The translations under genes were made by a program, and so were the position numbers. The notes under the pieces are model-generated. The model saw only the letters and a list, made by a program, of their open reading frames with translations, was not told the DNA's origin and made no database searches. Positions 34,374 through 44,085 of a stretch of 64,000 nt of DNA are shown in pieces. Source of the DNA: Nonomuraea sp. NBC_00507 (lineage in GTDB: Bacteria > Actinomycetota > Actinomycetes > Streptosporangiales > Streptosporangiaceae); NCBI RefSeq assembly GCF_036013525.1, contig NZ_CP107853.1, forward strand, positions 62,001 to 126,000, read 5' to 3'. Position 1 is the first letter of the stretch. Each line of letters opens with the position of its first letter.

Positions 34374-37272
34374 GATCGGCCAGCGCTTGCCGCGCCTGGG
34401 TCTCCCTGGCGGGTATGCGCAGCGACTGCCAGATGGCGAGCGCCTGGCGGTAGGCGTCCGCGGCGGACGCGGCGGCCCCTCGAGCCCGGAACACTTCGCC
34501 CATGGTGATCAGCGCCCGTCCGAGGCCCCACGGATCCGAGTGGACATGTGCCTGCTCGATGGCCTCGGCGGCGATCGCCTCGGCCTCGGCCCATCTCCCC
34601 TGGGCCGCAGAGAACCCGGCGAGGTCCCCACCTGCATGGGCGAGATGGGCATGTTCGCCAACGGCGAGCAGAATGGCGCGCACCCGTTCCAGGCAGACCT
34701 CGGCCTCGGCGAACCGCTCTTGCCTGCAGTAGATCAGACCGGTGCAGCGGAGGGCCCATGCTTCCAGAAGGGGGGTCCGGCTGGCGCGGAAGGCATCCCG
34801 GGCGCGCTCGAACAGGCTGAGGTAGTCGCCCTCGCGGTGTTGGTGGCGCCAGGTGAGAATCCGGCGGGCGGTCACGAGCCCGACTGACAACCAGTCGCCG
34901 TCCGTGCCCTGATGGGGCTCCGGTTGGGAGACGGGAGCCGGAGAGGGATCGGATCCAGGTTCGGCGGCCAGCCGGTAGGCCTTCAGCGCGCGTTCGCCGT
35001 AGCCGAGCGCGGCCAGATAGTCGTCACGGTCGCTCTCGACCAGCATCAGCAGGCCGAGCATGGTGGCCCTGCCCTGGTCGTCGCCGAGCAGTTCTGCGGC
35101 CCGCAGGCCGGATGACAGCACCGCGACCCGCTCGTCGTGGCGACCCTGCAACTCCAGGATGTTCGACAGACGTTGCGCGAGCGGCCAGGCCAGCCCCGCG
35201 TCGCCGCCTGAGTCACCGCTTGAGTCACCGTCCGGGTCAGCGCCTGAGCAACCGCTTGAGTCACCGTGCGGGTCGCCGCCTGCGTCCGCCGCGCGGCGGA
35301 CGAGCGAGACCAGAGTCTCGCGTTCCTCGTCGAACCACTGGACCGGACGGTCTCGCACGCGCTCGACGATCGCGTCGGGTGGTCGCCAGCCCGGCTCAGG
35401 AGCAGGATCAACCCCCACCCAGTGGGCCAGCCCGTCATCGGCGGCGGCGGCCAGGGCGAACCATCCGTGCGTGGCGCGCCGGACCGCCGCATCGCGCTGC
35501 CCGGCGTCGCCGCCCTGCGCCGCCAGCTCCGACGCGCACAGCAGGACGAGGTCGTGCATGCGGTAGCGGGGACCGGTGGCATCGCGCCCCGCGGGCTCCA
35601 CCAGGTGCGCCTCCACCAGCTCATCGAGGACGAGCTCCGCACCCGGGCCGATGAGCGCAGTCGCCACCCAGGACGGGAAAGGGTTGATCCGCAGGAAGCC
35701 GAGCCACCGGAACAGCCGCTGCTGGTCACCGGTCAGGTCGCTGTAGCTGTCCAGGATGCCGGTCCGCACCGCGGCGTCACCGAGCCGCAGCCAGTCGAGG
35801 CGCGTTTTCGCGTCCCCGAGGCGGTCGGCGAGGTCGGCGAGGGTCCAGTTCGGCCGGGTCGCCAGCCGTGCTGCCGCGATGCGGACCGCCAGCGGAAAGC
35901 CGCCGCAGTAGCGTGCGATCTGCCTGGCGGCCGCCAGGTCCTGCCGTTCACCGGCGGCCTCACGGAGCAACTCGACGGCGCCGGCCTCCGGTAGCGGAGG
36001 CATCTGCAGGGACAGCCAGGCGTCGGTGCCCGCCAGCCGCCGCCTGCTGGTGATCAGTACGGCGCAGCCGGGCCGTTCGGGCAGCAGGGCGCCGATCTGG
36101 TTCTCCTGCTGGGCATTGTCGATGATGACGAGCACGCGCCTGCCAGTCAGTATCCCTCTGAACATGTCGACGCGGTCGTCAATGCTGTCGGGAAGCGCCT
36201 GCGGCGGTACCCCGAATGCCTCAAGGAACCGTCCGAGCAACGCCTCGGACCGGCTTGACGGCGAAAGCCTCGCGCAAAGGATGCCGTCGGGGTAGTCGCG
36301 CCGCAGTTCGTGGGCCAGCCGTACGGTGAACGCCGTCTTCCCGATGCCGCCGGGACCGGTGATGACCACGCGCGGCGAGGTGGCGGCGTCCGCGGTGCGC
36401 AGGGCCGTGACGACCCGTTCGATGAGCTCCCCGCGCCCTGCCAAGTCCGGGATTCGCGCCGGCAGTTGGACGGGCGGCGGATGGCGGCACGTGTAACCTG
36501 CCGGATCGGCACGCGTCGGAACCTGGTCGCCGCCCGCCTGGAGCATGTCCATCTGGAGCCGCCGCAGCCCGGCACCCGGCTCCAGCCCCATCTCCTCCGC
36601 CAGGCGTCGCTGCGCCGCGGCGTAGACACCCAGCGCCTCGGGGGTGCGCCCGCCCTGGTGCAGGGCGCGCATGAGCTGTCCGACCCCATGCTCACGGAAC
36701 GGGTGCTCGGCCACGTGCGCGGTCAGCTCGCCGACCAGCTCGCGGTGCTCGCCGAGCGCGAGCCGGTGCTCCCAGCACTGCTCCATGGCGGCCAGGCGCT
36801 GCTCGTCCATGCGGGCGGCGGCCGACGTCAGGGGCCCACCGGCGGGACCGCCCAGAGCCGGGCCGCGCCACAACGCGAGAGCGGCACGCAGCGCCTCTAC
36901 GGCGCGATCGAGGCGGCCTTCGCCGGCGAGGGTGCCAGCCTCGGCCACCCGGTGCTCGAACCGCTGCCAGTCGAGCTGGGCGTCATCGTCCAGCCGCAGC
37001 AGGTATCCGGGTCCATCGGTGACGATCCGGTCTTCTTCCCCGGCTGACGCCAAGGCGCGCCGAAGGTCGGCGACGCCGTTCTGCACCTGCTTGCGTGCGG
37101 TGGAAGGCTCGTTGCCGTCCCACACCGCCTCGATGAGAGCTTCGATCGACACCACCCTGCCGGGCTCGAGCAGCAGCATGAGCAGGATCTTGTGCTGTCG
37201 AGGGCCGCCCGGCCGGATTCGCCGGCCGTCCCGGCGTACGTCGAGCGGGCCCAGGATCCGGAACTCCAGCAA
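34342..37272 (-). CDS. AfsR/SARP-type transcriptional regulator with NB-ARC and TPR domains
   Basis: The 976-residue protein has a TTG start at 37272 with GGAGGTGGGGG upstream. Residues 1-95 form the OmpR-like DNA-binding domain (LEFRILGPLDVRRDGR, GPRQHKILLMLLLEPGRVVS). The BTAD domain covers about 97-245. The NB-ARC ATPase covers about 265-530, with Walker A in VITGPGGIGKTAFTVRL and Walker B in RVLVIIDNAQQ. TPR-like helices fill 690-976. Such regulators activate secondary metabolism or surface genes in actinomycetes. A 12-bp repeat expands an Asp/Gly/Ser linker near residue 660-690. It is divergent from the large surface-protein gene, which may be its target. Confidence 0.9.
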   Translation of the reverse strand: MLEFRILGPLDVRRDGRRIRPGGPRQHKILLMLLLEPGRVVSIEALIEAVWDGNEPSTARKQVQNGVADLRRALASAGEEDRIVTDGPGYLLRLDDDAQLDWQRFEHRVAEAGTLAGEGRLDRAVEALRAALALWRGPALGGPAGGPLTSAAARMDEQRLAAMEQCWEHRLALGEHRELVGELTAHVAEHPFREHGVGQLMRALHQGGRTPEALGVYAAAQRRLAEEMGLEPGAGLRRLQMDMLQAGGDQVPTRADPAGYTCRHPPPVQLPARIPDLAGRGELIERVVTALRTADAATSPRVVITGPGGIGKTAFTVRLAHELRRDYPDGILCARLSPSSRSEALLGRFLEAFGVPPQALPDSIDDRVDMFRGILTGRRVLVIIDNAQQENQIGALLPERPGCAVLITSRRRLAGTDAWLSLQMPPLPEAGAVELLREAAGERQDLAAARQIARYCGGFPLAVRIAAARLATRPNWTLADLADRLGDAKTRLDWLRLGDAAVRTGILDSYSDLTGDQQRLFRWLGFLRINPFPSWVATALIGPGAELVLDELVEAHLVEPAGRDATGPRYRMHDLVLLCASELAAQGGDAGQRDAAVRRATHGWFALAAAADDGLAHWVGVDPAPEPGWRPPDAIVERVRDRPVQWFDEERETLVSLVRRAADAGGDPHGDSSGCSGADPDGDSSGDSGGDAGLAWPLAQRLSNILELQGRHDERVAVLSSGLRAAELLGDDQGRATMLGLLMLVESDRDDYLAALGYGERALKAYRLAAEPGSDPSPAPVSQPEPHQGTDGDWLSVGLVTARRILTWRHQHREGDYLSLFERARDAFRASRTPLLEAWALRCTGLIYCRQERFAEAEVCLERVRAILLAVGEHAHLAHAGGDLAGFSAAQGRWAEAEAIAAEAIEQAHVHSDPWGLGRALITMGEVFRARGAAASAADAYRQALAIWQSLRIPARETQARQALADLMEAEPASRR
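35205..35288 (-). repeat. In-frame 12-bp repeat with 36-bp higher order in the SARP gene
   Basis: Seven 12-bp units run from 35205 to 35288. Units 1-3 and 4-6 form two 36-bp blocks that differ at few positions. They encode a Gly/Asp/Ser-rich linker between NB-ARC and TPR regions. Confidence 0.8.
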
Positions 37273-37497
37273 CGGGCCCCCACCTCCGGGAGGAGTCGGT
37301 CAGGTCGGCGCGTGGGCCAGCATACCGAGGACCAAGGACGGATCAGGGATGGATCAATGACGGACCGAGGGCGGCGTCCCCCATCCTTGAGCGCGGATCA
37401 CAACATGGCACTCTCCTCCGGGCGCAGATCGAAGAGGAGGGCGGGGAAAGGCTGATCATGCGCTTGGTACAGCCGTTCCCTTCTAGGGAGGCAACAC

Positions 37498-40400
37498 GTG
37501 TTACAGAAGATGCTTCGGGCCCTGGTCGTCGCCGTCCTGTTGACCGTGGGCGGCACGGCGCCGCCCGCGGCTGCCGATCCGGGAGGACCTGGAGGCTCCG
37601 AGCCGACGGCTGATCAGGCGGCAACCGCGTCCGCGAGCAGGTCGGTCGGCCAGTACGTCCCGCTCGACCTGCCGGAGCGCATGGTCGACACCGGTGCGGG
37701 AGGCGTGGCCGCGGGCGGGACGGTGACGCGCAAGCTGGCCGGAAGCAATGGCATCCCCGCCGAGGGGATCGTGGCCGTGGCCGCGCACGTGGCGGTCGGA
37801 TCACCGTCGGCCGCCGGATCGCTGCGCGCCTGGGCGGCCGGCGACCCGGTGCCGCAAGTGACGACGGTCACCTTCGACGCGGACGTCCAGTGGTCGTCCG
37901 CCCACGCGGTGATCCGGCTCAACGCGGCGGGTGAGGCGAGCTTCTTCAACAACAGCGCCGGAAACGTGCGCGTTGTCGTGGATGTCAACGGCTACTACGT
38001 CAGGGACGCCGTCCCCGAGGGCCTGCGGTTCGTCCCCGCCGTCCAGAGCAGGATCCTGAACACCAAGGAGGGCGTCGGCGTCTCCACCACCACCCCGGTC
38101 GGGCCGAACTCGTCGATCACCTTCCAGGTGGCCGGCAAGGGCGGGCTGCCCGCCGCCTCCCAGATCGGCGCGGTCGTGCTGAACGTGACCGCGGTCTACA
38201 CGACCGCCACGGGATCCTGGCAGGTCTATCCGGCGGGCTCCTCCCCCCGCTACGGGCACGGTCATTTCGTGGCGGGCCGTCACAAGTCCACCACCGTGAT
38301 AACCAAGTTGTCCACGGACGGGCGACTGTCGCTGCGCAACGCCGGTCAGGGAAGTACGCACTACCTGGCCGACGTGGTCGGCTACTACCGGGCGGCGCCG
38401 TCGGCGGTGCCCACGTCCGGCGTGATCCCCGTCAAGCCGCAGCGGGTCCTGGACACCGCCGCCGACGGCGGACCGATCCCCGCCAAGGGCACCAAGGTGC
38501 TCAGGGTCGGCGGGACGGCCGGAGTCCCGCAGTCGGGGGTGTCGGGGGTGGCGCTGCTGCTGTCGGCCCGCGGCTCGGCGCACGCGAGCTTCCTGACCGT
38601 CTACCCGGGCGGGACGAGCGCTCCCGATCCGTCGTCGGTGCAGTTCCCCGCCAACGGGACCGGCTTCAACCTGGTGTGGACCAAGACCTCGGACAACGGC
38701 ACCATCCGCATCTACAACGGCAGCGCCAGCCCCGTCCAGGTCTGGGGAGACTTATACGCTTATGCCGAGGCTGCGACCAAGCCCGACGCACCGACCCAGG
38801 TCAAGGCGGAGGCGGGAGACAAGCAGGTCACCGTCTCCTGGCAGAAGCCCTTCGACGGCGGTACGCGCATTACCGGGTACACGGTGACCGCGTACCCCGG
38901 GGGCAGGACCGCCACCACCACCGGCGCGACGACCGCGACGGTCACCGGCCTGGACAACGGCACCGGGTACACCTTCACCGTCACGGCCACCAACAGCCTG
39001 GGGACCTCGCCGCCGTCGGCGCACTCCGCCCCGGCGATCCCGGCCGACCCGAAGCCCCCGGGCCGTCCGCTGATCACCGAGGTGTTCCCGCGCGACGGCG
39101 AGGTGCGGGTGAGCTGGAGCCCGCCGGCGACCGGCGCGGCCGGGGTGACCGAATACGTGGTGGCCGCGGAACCCGGCGGCGTGAGCGTCAAGGCGGGTCC
39201 CCAGGACACTGAGGCCGTGGTGTCCGGCCTGGACAACGGCACCGTCTACACGTTCACGGTGACCGCGGCCAACGGCAACGGGTCGGGACAGCCGTCGCCG
39301 ACGTCGGAACCGGTCTCACCGGCCGAGGCGGAGGTTCCGGTGAAACCGCTGATCACCGCGGCGGTGCCGCTGGACGGCAGGATCGACATCCAGTGGGCGC
39401 CGGCGGCCGACGGAGGCTCGGCCATCACCGGCTACACCGTGACCGCCGAGCCGGGCGGGCGCACCGTGGACACCCCGCCCGACACCACCGTCGCGTCGGT
39501 CTCAGGGCTGACCAACGGCACCGCGTACACCCTGTCGGTGGTGGCCAAGAACAAGGCCGGCACCAGCCCGGCCGCGACGACCGACCCGCTGACGCCCGAC
39601 GCGAGCCGGGCCCCCGCCGTACCGACAGACGTGCGTGCCTCGGTCGTGGCCGACGGCTCGATCAAGGTGACGTGGACCGCGCCGGAGGACACCGGGACCG
39701 CGCCGATCACCTCCTACACGGTGACCGCCACAGGAACGGGCGGCAAGTCGGCGACCGTGACCGGCACCTCCGCCACCCTCACCGGCCTGCGCGCCGACAC
39801 CGGCTACACCATCAAGGTCGCCGCCACCAACACGCACGGCATCGGCACGGCCAGCGAGCCGACCGGGCCGGTGATGCCCGACCTGTCCGTCAAGGCGACC
39901 CCTAAGGTGCTCTCCAGCGGCGCGCTGAACACCCTCCAGGCGGCCCACCCCGACGGGACGCTCGACTTCGTCCAGCCGCCGTCCGAGATCACCTCGCTGA
40001 CACCGGGCACGTTCATCATCGCCACCTCACATCCGCGCCTGCCGGAGGGCCTGTTCCGCAAGGTCACCGGCGCGCGCGAGATGAGCGGGCTGTTCGTGGT
40101 GTCCACCGCCCACGCCGGTCTCGACGAAGGGCTCGGCGCGGGAGCCGTCGCCTACGACGAGACGATCAGCGCCGCCGAGATCCGCGATTTCAAGCCCGCC
40201 TCGCCCGGCGTCACCCTGGTCCAACCCATCGTCGAAGGCCGCACCCTCCAGCAGGGCGCCCCGCGCGCGACCCGGGGCGCGAGCATCGGAATCCGCGACG
40301 GCGAGGCCGTGATCAGCTTCTCCACCAGCGTCAACGGCTTCCCCTACGCCTCGCTCCAAGCCGAGGCCGGGCTGCGCCCCATCCTCAAGGGAGGCATCGA

Positions 40401-42645
40401 CATCGGCGTGGACGGTGTCAAGACCCGGCTGAAGCTGGGTGCGCAGACCCGGGCCAACGCGACACTCAAGGCAGGCATCGGCGGCGAGCTGGAGCAGACG
40501 ATCCCGCTGGGCTCGTTCACCACCACACCGATCACCATCCCCGCCGGGCCGGCCCCGATCGTGCTCGTCCCCGAACTCACCTTCAAGGCCACGGTCAGTG
40601 TGAACGGCTCCGTCGGCATCCGGGTCTCGGCGGGCTATTCCCGCGTCATCGCCGGCGAGATGCGCACGCACAACGCCACCGTCACCGACTTCAACGTGAT
40701 CAACGAGCCGGGCAGCAGCAATTACCTGGACGACCTCCAGGCCTACGGCTCGGTCGGCGCCCAAGCCGGGGTGTCGGTGGGCCTGCTGCTCAAGGTATAC
40801 GGCGTGGCGGGCCCGGAGTTCAGCGCCGGCCCGTACGTCAAGGCGACCGTCGACGTCGGCGCGAATCCCTGGTGGGAGGTCCGGGCGGGCATCTCGGCCA
40901 GCGTCTCGCTGAAGCTGAAGCTCTTCACCTTCGAGCTGTCCAAGGACTGGCCCATCGCCGACGTCAACACCGTGATCGCCCGGGCTCCCGGCGCTTGGGA
41001 CGGCATCCTCATCGAACCGGGCAGCGCGGACATCGGGCTGAACGAATCCCTCACCCTCAAGGTCACCGCGAACGGCACCCCACCGCCGGTGCGCTGGCGA
41101 GTGGTCTCCGGCCCGGGCACCATCAACCAGGACGGCGTCTACACCTCCGACGAACGCGGCGTCGCCGAGATCGAGGCCGCTCCGACACAGGGCGACAAGA
41201 AACCCGCCCGGGCGGGCATCCGGGTCGGCACCCGGCCGAGCGCCCCGAAGGTCGAGGTCAAGCCCGCTCCGCTGGCGCTGCGGGTGTCCTGGCCGGCGGT
41301 GACACCCGGCGACAGCCCGGTCACCGAATACGCCATCACCACCCACCCGCCTACTTCGACCACCTACGTGCCCGTACGCGCTGGGGCGGCGAACTACACC
41401 GCCTACACCGGCCAGCTCAAGCTCGGCTCGTCGTACTTCGTGAGGGTCACCGCGATCGCCGAGGGCCTGGACGGGGAGTCCGCCTGGGTGGGACCGACGG
41501 CCCCGACCGCCCTGCTGGGCCGCCTCGGTTCGCCCACCTATATCGCGACAGACGCCAACGGCAACCCGGAAAAGTTCGGGGTGTACGAATTCACGCTGTC
41601 CAACAACGGAAGGTATGCCTTTTTCGGAATCGAGGCCCGCAGCAACCTGGCCCCACCCGAGATCTATGACCCGAACAGCACCGCTCACTATCTCATACGC
41701 AGGGATCTGACCACGGGTGAGATCGAGCTGGCGTCCCGAGGCACGGATGGACACACCCCGATGACGACGGCGTATTATCCATGGGCTTCGCCTTCTTACG
41801 ATGGAAACAGCGTCGCATTCATCACCTCGGACGCGGGCGGAGACTCGCCGGGCGAACGTGTCCTCGTTCACGACATGGCCGAACTGACGACCTGGGAGGG
41901 CGCACCGGCCGGCGACGTCGCGACGAGACCGCTGTCCCCGGAGCTCTCCGGGGATGGAAATGTCCTGGTGTACCAGGAGCGCGATGGCGAAGCCCCGCTC
42001 GGCGACGTCGACGAGCCCATCTGGCGCAAGCAGCGGAACGCCGCGCGGGAGCTCGTCGAGCCATGCCCGCGGGAGCGCTGGGTGTGTCGTGCCGGCAACG
42101 TGTCGCATGACGGCAACCGCATCGTGTACTCGCGCTGGGATGTCGCCACGGATCGAGGCATTCCCATGCTCTGGGAGGCGGGTAGCCGGACCAACCTCAT
42201 GCAGAACGCGTCCGCCAGCGAGTACGCAGCCGCCCCCGTGATCTCCAGCAACGGCGCCAAGGTGGCAGTCCGCTATCTCAACCAAAGCACGGAGGGAATC
42301 GCAGTCGTACCAATCACGGCGACGTCTATCACCGAGGCGGACCTGGTCGTGAAAAGAGGCATCACCCCGCCCAGCCATCCGAAGTCATACCCGGCCGACC
42401 TGAGCGCGAACGGGCAACTCATGGCCTATGGCGAGACCGATGTCCTGAAAGGCCACATCCGGTTCGGGGTCGCCGATACGGAGGCGAAGACCTCCCAGCT
42501 CGTCGTCGAATTCGGCACCCACCCTGATATGACGATCAGCGACCAGGGCACCGTGCTCGGATGGCTGCAAGCCTGCGCTGAGGGAGTAGGAGTCCCGTGC
42601 CCCGAGGGCATGCTCACAGGTCCGTACGTGCAGCGGTTGAACTGA
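37498..42645 (+). CDS. Very large secreted multi-domain surface protein
   Basis: The 1715-residue protein starts at GTG 37498 with GGGAGG 7 bp upstream and has a signal peptide (residues 1-27, ending PPAAA). Three related beta modules of about 120 residues (about 51-167, 170-298, 300-425) each open with a (R)xLDT-type motif and close with a VxGYY-type motif. Four fibronectin type III domains follow (about 432-795), each with GxxYTFTVTAxNxxG-like strands. An unassigned alpha/beta region spans about 796-1165, with an Ig-like and a fifth FnIII unit at about 1170-1340. The C-terminus (1350-1715) reads as a TolB/WD40-like propeller (SYDGNSVAFITSDAGG). There is no LPxTG or anchor. It probably binds cell-wall glycans or other cells. 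It shares one base with the next gene. Confidence 0.8.
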   Translation: MLQKMLRALVVAVLLTVGGTAPPAAADPGGPGGSEPTADQAATASASRSVGQYVPLDLPERMVDTGAGGVAAGGTVTRKLAGSNGIPAEGIVAVAAHVAVGSPSAAGSLRAWAAGDPVPQVTTVTFDADVQWSSAHAVIRLNAAGEASFFNNSAGNVRVVVDVNGYYVRDAVPEGLRFVPAVQSRILNTKEGVGVSTTTPVGPNSSITFQVAGKGGLPAASQIGAVVLNVTAVYTTATGSWQVYPAGSSPRYGHGHFVAGRHKSTTVITKLSTDGRLSLRNAGQGSTHYLADVVGYYRAAPSAVPTSGVIPVKPQRVLDTAADGGPIPAKGTKVLRVGGTAGVPQSGVSGVALLLSARGSAHASFLTVYPGGTSAPDPSSVQFPANGTGFNLVWTKTSDNGTIRIYNGSASPVQVWGDLYAYAEAATKPDAPTQVKAEAGDKQVTVSWQKPFDGGTRITGYTVTAYPGGRTATTTGATTATVTGLDNGTGYTFTVTATNSLGTSPPSAHSAPAIPADPKPPGRPLITEVFPRDGEVRVSWSPPATGAAGVTEYVVAAEPGGVSVKAGPQDTEAVVSGLDNGTVYTFTVTAANGNGSGQPSPTSEPVSPAEAEVPVKPLITAAVPLDGRIDIQWAPAADGGSAITGYTVTAEPGGRTVDTPPDTTVASVSGLTNGTAYTLSVVAKNKAGTSPAATTDPLTPDASRAPAVPTDVRASVVADGSIKVTWTAPEDTGTAPITSYTVTATGTGGKSATVTGTSATLTGLRADTGYTIKVAATNTHGIGTASEPTGPVMPDLSVKATPKVLSSGALNTLQAAHPDGTLDFVQPPSEITSLTPGTFIIATSHPRLPEGLFRKVTGAREMSGLFVVSTAHAGLDEGLGAGAVAYDETISAAEIRDFKPASPGVTLVQPIVEGRTLQQGAPRATRGASIGIRDGEAVISFSTSVNGFPYASLQAEAGLRPILKGGIDIGVDGVKTRLKLGAQTRANATLKAGIGGELEQTIPLGSFTTTPITIPAGPAPIVLVPELTFKATVSVNGSVGIRVSAGYSRVIAGEMRTHNATVTDFNVINEPGSSNYLDDLQAYGSVGAQAGVSVGLLLKVYGVAGPEFSAGPYVKATVDVGANPWWEVRAGISASVSLKLKLFTFELSKDWPIADVNTVIARAPGAWDGILIEPGSADIGLNESLTLKVTANGTPPPVRWRVVSGPGTINQDGVYTSDERGVAEIEAAPTQGDKKPARAGIRVGTRPSAPKVEVKPAPLALRVSWPAVTPGDSPVTEYAITTHPPTSTTYVPVRAGAANYTAYTGQLKLGSSYFVRVTAIAEGLDGESAWVGPTAPTALLGRLGSPTYIATDANGNPEKFGVYEFTLSNNGRYAFFGIEARSNLAPPEIYDPNSTAHYLIRRDLTTGEIELASRGTDGHTPMTTAYYPWASPSYDGNSVAFITSDAGGDSPGERVLVHDMAELTTWEGAPAGDVATRPLSPELSGDGNVLVYQERDGEAPLGDVDEPIWRKQRNAARELVEPCPRERWVCRAGNVSHDGNRIVYSRWDVATDRGIPMLWEAGSRTNLMQNASASEYAAAPVISSNGAKVAVRYLNQSTEGIAVVPITATSITEADLVVKRGITPPSHPKSYPADLSANGQLMAYGETDVLKGHIRFGVADTEAKTSQLVVEFGTHPDMTISDQGTVLGWLQACAEGVGVPCPEGMLTGPYVQRLN

Positions 42646-44051
42646 TGCGATCGAGGTTCGGAATGCGCCTCACCCGACGCGGTTTGCGGTCGGCGGCGAT
42701 GTCGGTTGCCATGGTTCTGGTCACAGCCGCGGCGCCGGGTTCGGCGCGCCAGGATCCCGTGTCGCACGGCACCAACAACGTGTTCGGGAACCCCACACCC
42801 GGAGTCGTCCTGCCCGAGAACCAGGCCACACTCCAACGGCAGTTCGACATCGAGATCGTCAACGTCGTCGGCGGGGCGATCACCCATGTCGGCGCCACCG
42901 GGCAGCGCACGCGGATCGGGTCGGTGGAACGGCCTGCGACGCGGCCGATGGCGGCCGGGGACGGGTTCTGGGCGTCGAAGTACTCCCGTGCGGTGAACGG
43001 GGGCGGCGGACATGTCCTGGCGGCCTCGGTCTACGTGCTGCGGCTCAAGGCCGGGCCGGACCAGGTGTACGACCCGCGCTTCTACGACACCTGGCGACCG
43101 GGCGACCCGCAGGACTGGCGTACCAGCCTGATCAACATCCGCCCCGACAGGTACCACGAGGCCGACAGCGGCCGCTGGCAGGCCGACACCATCTACACCG
43201 ACATCGTCGGCGGGACGGGCATCTTCGGCGGTGCGAGCTCGCCGCCGGTCGGCTCTCCCTTCACCTACTACGACGAGGCCGCCCGGCGGTGGCGGCCCGT
43301 CACCGCCTCCTTCGCCGGCGACTACACCAAGCCGCCGCCACGCAAGCTGCGGTTCACCGTCTACAAGCCCGTCACGCAGCACGGATCACCCTCCTCCATC
43401 GAGTTCGAGAACTGGGCGGCGGGTGACACCGTCGCCGGCGTCGAGCACCCCGCCAACGGCCGCGTCCTGCTGGGCTACCCGGGCCCCGAACCGGTCCATA
43501 TCGCCGACGTCCTGCAGCGAGTCACGGGCGTGGGCCGGTTCGGCGGCACCGAGTTCGCCCACGCCGGCCAGGTCGACACCAACCATCCCGGCGCCCTAAC
43601 GCTGTCGACCTCGCCGTACGCCGGGTTCAGCCACGACGAGAACGTGCGCGGCGGCCTGCAGATCGTGCCGGCCAACCATGTGAAGTGGCTGAGCCACCGG
43701 CTCGGGCAGAACTCGTTCATCGGCCTGCCGCAGTGGCTGATCGTCGGCGCCGCCGGAGTGGACAAGGCGCTGCTGGACCGCCGGGTCCCCTATCTGGTGG
43801 ACGGGCAACTGTCCGTCTTCCCCGGCTGGGAGGCCATCGCCCCGATCTTCGGCATGTACGTCAGGACCGCCTACGACGCGGCGGACCCGGACTGCGGCAC
43901 CCGTTTCACGGTCTCCACCGACTACGGGCGCACCTGGCGGTCCAGTCCGGAACTGGTCGGCATGCGCGACCCGTCGAACTGCGCGAATTCCTCCTGCGTG
44001 CAGAACTGGACGAACATCCGCCTCCACCTCCGCTACCCCGCGGGCCCTTGA
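42645..44051 (+). CDS. Secreted protein of unknown function
   Basis: The 468-residue protein starts at ATG 42645 (TGATG overlap) or ATG 42663. The N-terminus has MRLTRRGLRSAAMSVAMVLVTAAAP, a signal peptide whose RR could allow Tat export. The mature part is rich in Trp, Tyr and Gly with few Cys (two late pairs near residues 425-455, including CANSSC, probably disulfide-linked). No family was recognised. Segments such as RRWRPVTASFAGDYTKPP and GFSHDENVRGG look like a beta-rich fold. It is translationally coupled to the large surface protein and likely exported with it. Confidence 0.7.
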   Translation: MRSRFGMRLTRRGLRSAAMSVAMVLVTAAAPGSARQDPVSHGTNNVFGNPTPGVVLPENQATLQRQFDIEIVNVVGGAITHVGATGQRTRIGSVERPATRPMAAGDGFWASKYSRAVNGGGGHVLAASVYVLRLKAGPDQVYDPRFYDTWRPGDPQDWRTSLINIRPDRYHEADSGRWQADTIYTDIVGGTGIFGGASSPPVGSPFTYYDEAARRWRPVTASFAGDYTKPPPRKLRFTVYKPVTQHGSPSSIEFENWAAGDTVAGVEHPANGRVLLGYPGPEPVHIADVLQRVTGVGRFGGTEFAHAGQVDTNHPGALTLSTSPYAGFSHDENVRGGLQIVPANHVKWLSHRLGQNSFIGLPQWLIVGAAGVDKALLDRRVPYLVDGQLSVFPGWEAIAPIFGMYVRTAYDAADPDCGTRFTVSTDYGRTWRSSPELVGMRDPSNCANSSCVQNWTNIRLHLRYPAGP

Positions 44052-44085
44052 CGCGCGGTAGGAACCTTCTCCCGAGGTAACCGAT

